NCBI GenBank assembly: GCA_029068025.1
Contig: JAIEDJ010000012.1
Coordinates: forward strand, 1-7,468
Source: Oscillospiraceae bacterium
Lineage (GTDB): Bacteria; Bacillota; Clostridia; Oscillospirales; Ruminococcaceae
Direction of reading: 5' to 3'
Length of the DNA stretch: 7,468 nt
The translations under genes were made by a program, and so were the position numbers. Positions 5,661-7,468 of this stretch are shown piece by piece (position 1 is the first letter of the stretch; each line of letters begins with the position of its first letter). The notes under the pieces are model-generated. The model worked only from the letters and a program-made list of their open reading frames with translations, made no database searches and was not told where the DNA came from.

Positions 5661-5822
5661 GAGCTTGTTTAGTATCCGGAGAGGTGCCGGATTTGCCCGG
5701 ATTTTCGTGCCGTACAACGGCAATTTTTCGCAGATGTACTTGATGTACCTCAAGAAAAATTGACTAAGTACGGCGCGGAAAGACGGGTGAAGACGGCACT
5801 TTGGAGGATACTAAACACGCTC
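5661..5822. repeat. 162-bp imperfect inverted-repeat element between ilvN and ilvC
   Basis: The ends match over 15 of 17 positions: GAGC plus GTTTAGTATCC (5661-5664, 5667-5677) against GGATACTAAAC plus GCTC (5806-5816, 5819-5822). Further nested pairs follow inward: 5684-5689 with 5794-5799, 5696-5699 with 5784-5787, 5709-5715 with 5768-5774, and CAATTTTTC (5721-5729) with GAAAAATTG (5754-5762). The apex carries a direct repeat GATGTAC (5733, 5742). The whole segment is thus one long hairpin. It contains no gene and no recognisable T-box motif. It resembles a miniature inverted-repeat element; I see no clear target-site duplication. Only 12 bp separate it from the ilvC ribosome-binding site. 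Confidence 0.8.
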
Positions 5823-5861
5823 TTATATTCGACGCCGTTTCCGGCGAGAGAATTTGATATT

Positions 5862-6359
5862 TTAATTTTTAATGCTAACCGCCTGTTCGCCCTTCTGTAT
5901 AGCGATAGTACCCGTGCGGACTATCTCCTTTATCCCGTAAGGACGCAGCAGTTCCTCAAAATTGTTGATATTCTGCGCGTTGTCCGACATCTCAATGGTC
6001 ATCGAATTGGACGAGATATCCGACACCTTCCCGTGGAACAGCTCGCAAATGCTGATGATCTCGGGGCGCTGCTTTGCCGTACAGCTGACCTTTATCAGGA
6101 CAAGCTCGCGGGATACCATGCCTTCGGGAACGAGCGTCTTGACCTTGATAACGTCGATCAGCTTGTTGAGCTGCTTTTCGATCTGCTCCAGGGTGTAGTC
6201 GCTGCCGTCCGCAACGATGGTGATACGAGAAACGTTCACATCGTCGGTAACGCCGACCGCCAGGCTGTCGATATTGAATCCGCGCCGCGCGAACAGACCC
6301 GCCACACGCGCCAGAACGCCCGCGTGGTTCTCAACCAGAACGGAAATCGTATGCTTCAT
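5862..6359 (-). CDS. ilvN: acetolactate synthase small (regulatory) subunit
   Basis: This 165-residue subunit activates the IlvB catalytic subunit and gives feedback inhibition by valine. An N-terminal ACT domain (about 3-75) contains VLVENHAGVLARVAGLF (7-23) and RRGFNIDSLAVG (25-36), the valine-binding region. The C-terminal domain (about 84-158) starts with SRELVLIKV (83-91) and ends near IVRTGTIAI (146-154). The start is placed at the ATG at 6359, with GGAGG 8 bp upstream. A longer reading from 6368 would use a GTG that lies inside that ribosome-binding site and is unlikely. It follows ilvB after 14 bp. Downstream is the inverted-repeat element and then ilvC. Confidence 0.95.
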   Translation of the reverse strand: MKHTISVLVENHAGVLARVAGLFARRGFNIDSLAVGVTDDVNVSRITIVADGSDYTLEQIEKQLNKLIDVIKVKTLVPEGMVSRELVLIKVSCTAKQRPEIISICELFHGKVSDISSNSMTIEMSDNAQNINNFEELLRPYGIKEIVRTGTIAIQKGEQAVSIKN

Positions 6360-6365
6360 AAACAA

Positions 6366-6372
6366 CACCTCC
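6366..6372 (-). promoter_or_regulatory. ilvN ribosome-binding site
   Basis: GGAGGTG lies 8 bp (counted from GGAGG) before the ATG at 6359 and just after the ilvB stop (6374-6376). It decides the ilvN start: the in-frame GTG inside it cannot be the initiation codon while also pairing with 16S rRNA. Confidence 0.8.
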
Positions 6373-6373
6373 G

Positions 6374-7468
6374 TTACAGAATGGTCTTTTCGAGATCGGG
6401 AACAACGACCTCAAGCAAAAACGGCTTGTCCGACTTCATCATGCGCTCAATACCCTCAACGGCGCTTTGCTCGCTGTCCACACGCATACTCTCTATCCCG
6501 TAAGCGTCCGCGATCTTAGTGAAATCGGGGCTGCCGTCCAGCGAGACCCCGATCATGCGGTTTCCGTATACACGCTCCTGGACCTCACGCACCATACCGA
6601 GATAGTTATTGCGTATGACCACAAGCTTAATGTTCACGCCGTGCTGAACAGCCGTCGCGATCTCGTTGAACTGCATCTGGAACGAACCGTCGCCGCACAC
6701 TGCCACGACCTCCGCCTCCGGATCCGCGCATTTCGCGCCGATAGCCGCAGGCAGCGAATAGCCCATAGTTCCCATACCGCCCGATGTGAGAAATCTTCCG
6801 TCCCTCAGCGAGATATTTGCCGCCGTCCAGATCTGATTTTGTCCGACGTCCGCCACAACGACCGAACGCCTGGGCATATGCCGGTCAAGCTCTCTGACAA
6901 ACCACTTCGGGTTTACATAACCGTTCGAGCACACCTCCGGGTCGGGATCGGCGCGGCTCTCATCCAGCGTCCGCCGCCATTCCGCATGGGAAAACGGCTG
7001 CTCCTCCGCAGCGGCATCAAGCTGCTCCAGAAGCTGTTCGAGAACCAGCGTGATATCTCCGACGATAGGCACGTTCGCCTCTATATTTTTGCCGATCTCG
7101 GCGGGATCAATATCAATGTGAACCACCGTGAACCCCGTTCTCTGCTCCATAGCCGCGATAGCCCTGTCTCCCACTCTCGCGCCCAGCAAAAACAGAGTGT
7201 CACAGGAATTGATCGCGATATTCGCCGCCTTTTTGCCGTGCATACCGATCATTCCGAAATACAGCGGACTGTCGGACGGCATAGCGCCAAGTCCCATCAT
7301 AGTGGAAACAACGGGCACATCCGCCTTCTCGGCAAACTCGCGCATAAGCCGCACGCCGTCTCCGGTGAACAATCCTCCGCCCGCGCAGATAAGCGGCTTT
7401 TTGGATTCCTTAAGCGCGCTCACGGCACGTTTTATCTGATAACCGTTTCCCTTGGTGCTCGGACGGTA
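6374..7468 (-). CDS. ilvB: acetolactate synthase large (catalytic) subunit, 5' end outside window
   Basis: This thiamine-diphosphate enzyme joins two pyruvates, or pyruvate and 2-ketobutyrate, as the first committed step of branched-chain amino acid synthesis. The 364 visible residues are the C-terminal two thirds. The frame is open to the window edge (YRPSTKG at the start), so an apparent GTG start at 7423 is internal. The central domain is seen from about residue 1 to 145 (LICAGGG, 26-32). The C-terminal cofactor domain has GGMGTMGYSLPAAIGAK (230-246) and the ThDP motif from GDG (259-261) to NN (287-288). In the active-site loop GMVREVQE (291-298), Val296 stands where many family members have Trp. 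The stop lies 14 bp before ilvN, so the two subunits are co-expressed. Confidence 0.96.
   Translation of the reverse strand, partial: YRPSTKGNGYQIKRAVSALKESKKPLICAGGGLFTGDGVRLMREFAEKADVPVVSTMMGLGAMPSDSPLYFGMIGMHGKKAANIAINSCDTLFLLGARVGDRAIAAMEQRTGFTVVHIDIDPAEIGKNIEANVPIVGDITLVLEQLLEQLDAAAEEQPFSHAEWRRTLDESRADPDPEVCSNGYVNPKWFVRELDRHMPRRSVVVADVGQNQIWTAANISLRDGRFLTSGGMGTMGYSLPAAIGAKCADPEAEVVAVCGDGSFQMQFNEIATAVQHGVNIKLVVIRNNYLGMVREVQERVYGNRMIGVSLDGSPDFTKIADAYGIESMRVDSEQSAVEGIERMMKSDKPFLLEVVVPDLEKTIL

Noticed and set aside
5833..5846. CGCCG-TTTC-CGGCG hairpin after ilvN as an intrinsic terminator
   Set aside because: The stem is only 5 bp and no T-run follows on the ilvN strand, so termination there is unlikely.
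5633..5861. T-box or other amino-acid leader upstream of ilvC
   Set aside because: No T-box sequence (GGUGGNACCGCG type), no terminator/antiterminator pair and no leader peptide rich in Leu, Val or Ile were seen; the long inverted repeat explains the spacer better.
5760..6503. 247-codon plus-strand frame starting inside the inverted-repeat element
   Set aside because: It crosses the repeat and then runs antisense to ilvN and the end of ilvB; no start signal or known domain.

Overview
The window looks like chromosomal DNA from a spore-forming member of the Clostridia, probably Oscillospiraceae/Ruminococcaceae-like. I infer this from gene order, protein style and base composition of roughly half G+C; no search was run. 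It holds two minus-strand operons separated by an 838-bp stretch (3805-4642) that carries two small plus-strand genes.

Operon A, minus strand, 3804 down to 1: an Asp23/Gls24-family gene, nusB, xseA, xseB, ispA, and a divergent PAP2 (YuiD-type) gene cut by the window edge. This is the classic Firmicutes yqhY-nusB-(folD)-xseA-xseB-ispA cluster without folD. It mixes transcription antitermination (NusB), exonuclease VII (XseA+XseB) and isoprenoid synthesis (IspA). The genes overlap or nearly touch, except for a 209-bp gap between xseA and xseB that holds a short inverted repeat. A good sigma-A type promoter lies about 95 bp upstream of the first gene.

Central stretch, plus strand: a 56-residue two-helix membrane protein of unknown function (4057-4227), then a 28-residue gene (4333-4419) that I identify as spoVM, the tiny amphipathic spore-coat morphogenesis protein. 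It aligns without gaps to Bacillus SpoVM and keeps the key proline at position 9. A perfect 11-bp hairpin follows it. A second copy of the inverted repeat, enlarged by two GC-rich hairpins, then lies just beyond the end of ilvC.

Operon B, minus strand, 7468 down to 4643: ilvB (5' end outside the window), ilvN and ilvC, the first two steps of branched-chain amino acid synthesis. A 162-bp imperfect inverted-repeat element sits between ilvN and ilvC and would fold into one long stem in the transcript.

The most unusual items are the spoVM call in a gap that long-ORF annotation would miss, its small membrane-protein neighbour, the two-copy inverted repeat placed 39-43 bp after the stop codons of two unrelated genes, the long hairpin element inside ilvBNC, and substitutions at specificity positions of IlvB and IlvC. 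I see no tRNA, rRNA, CRISPR array, transposase or phage gene.
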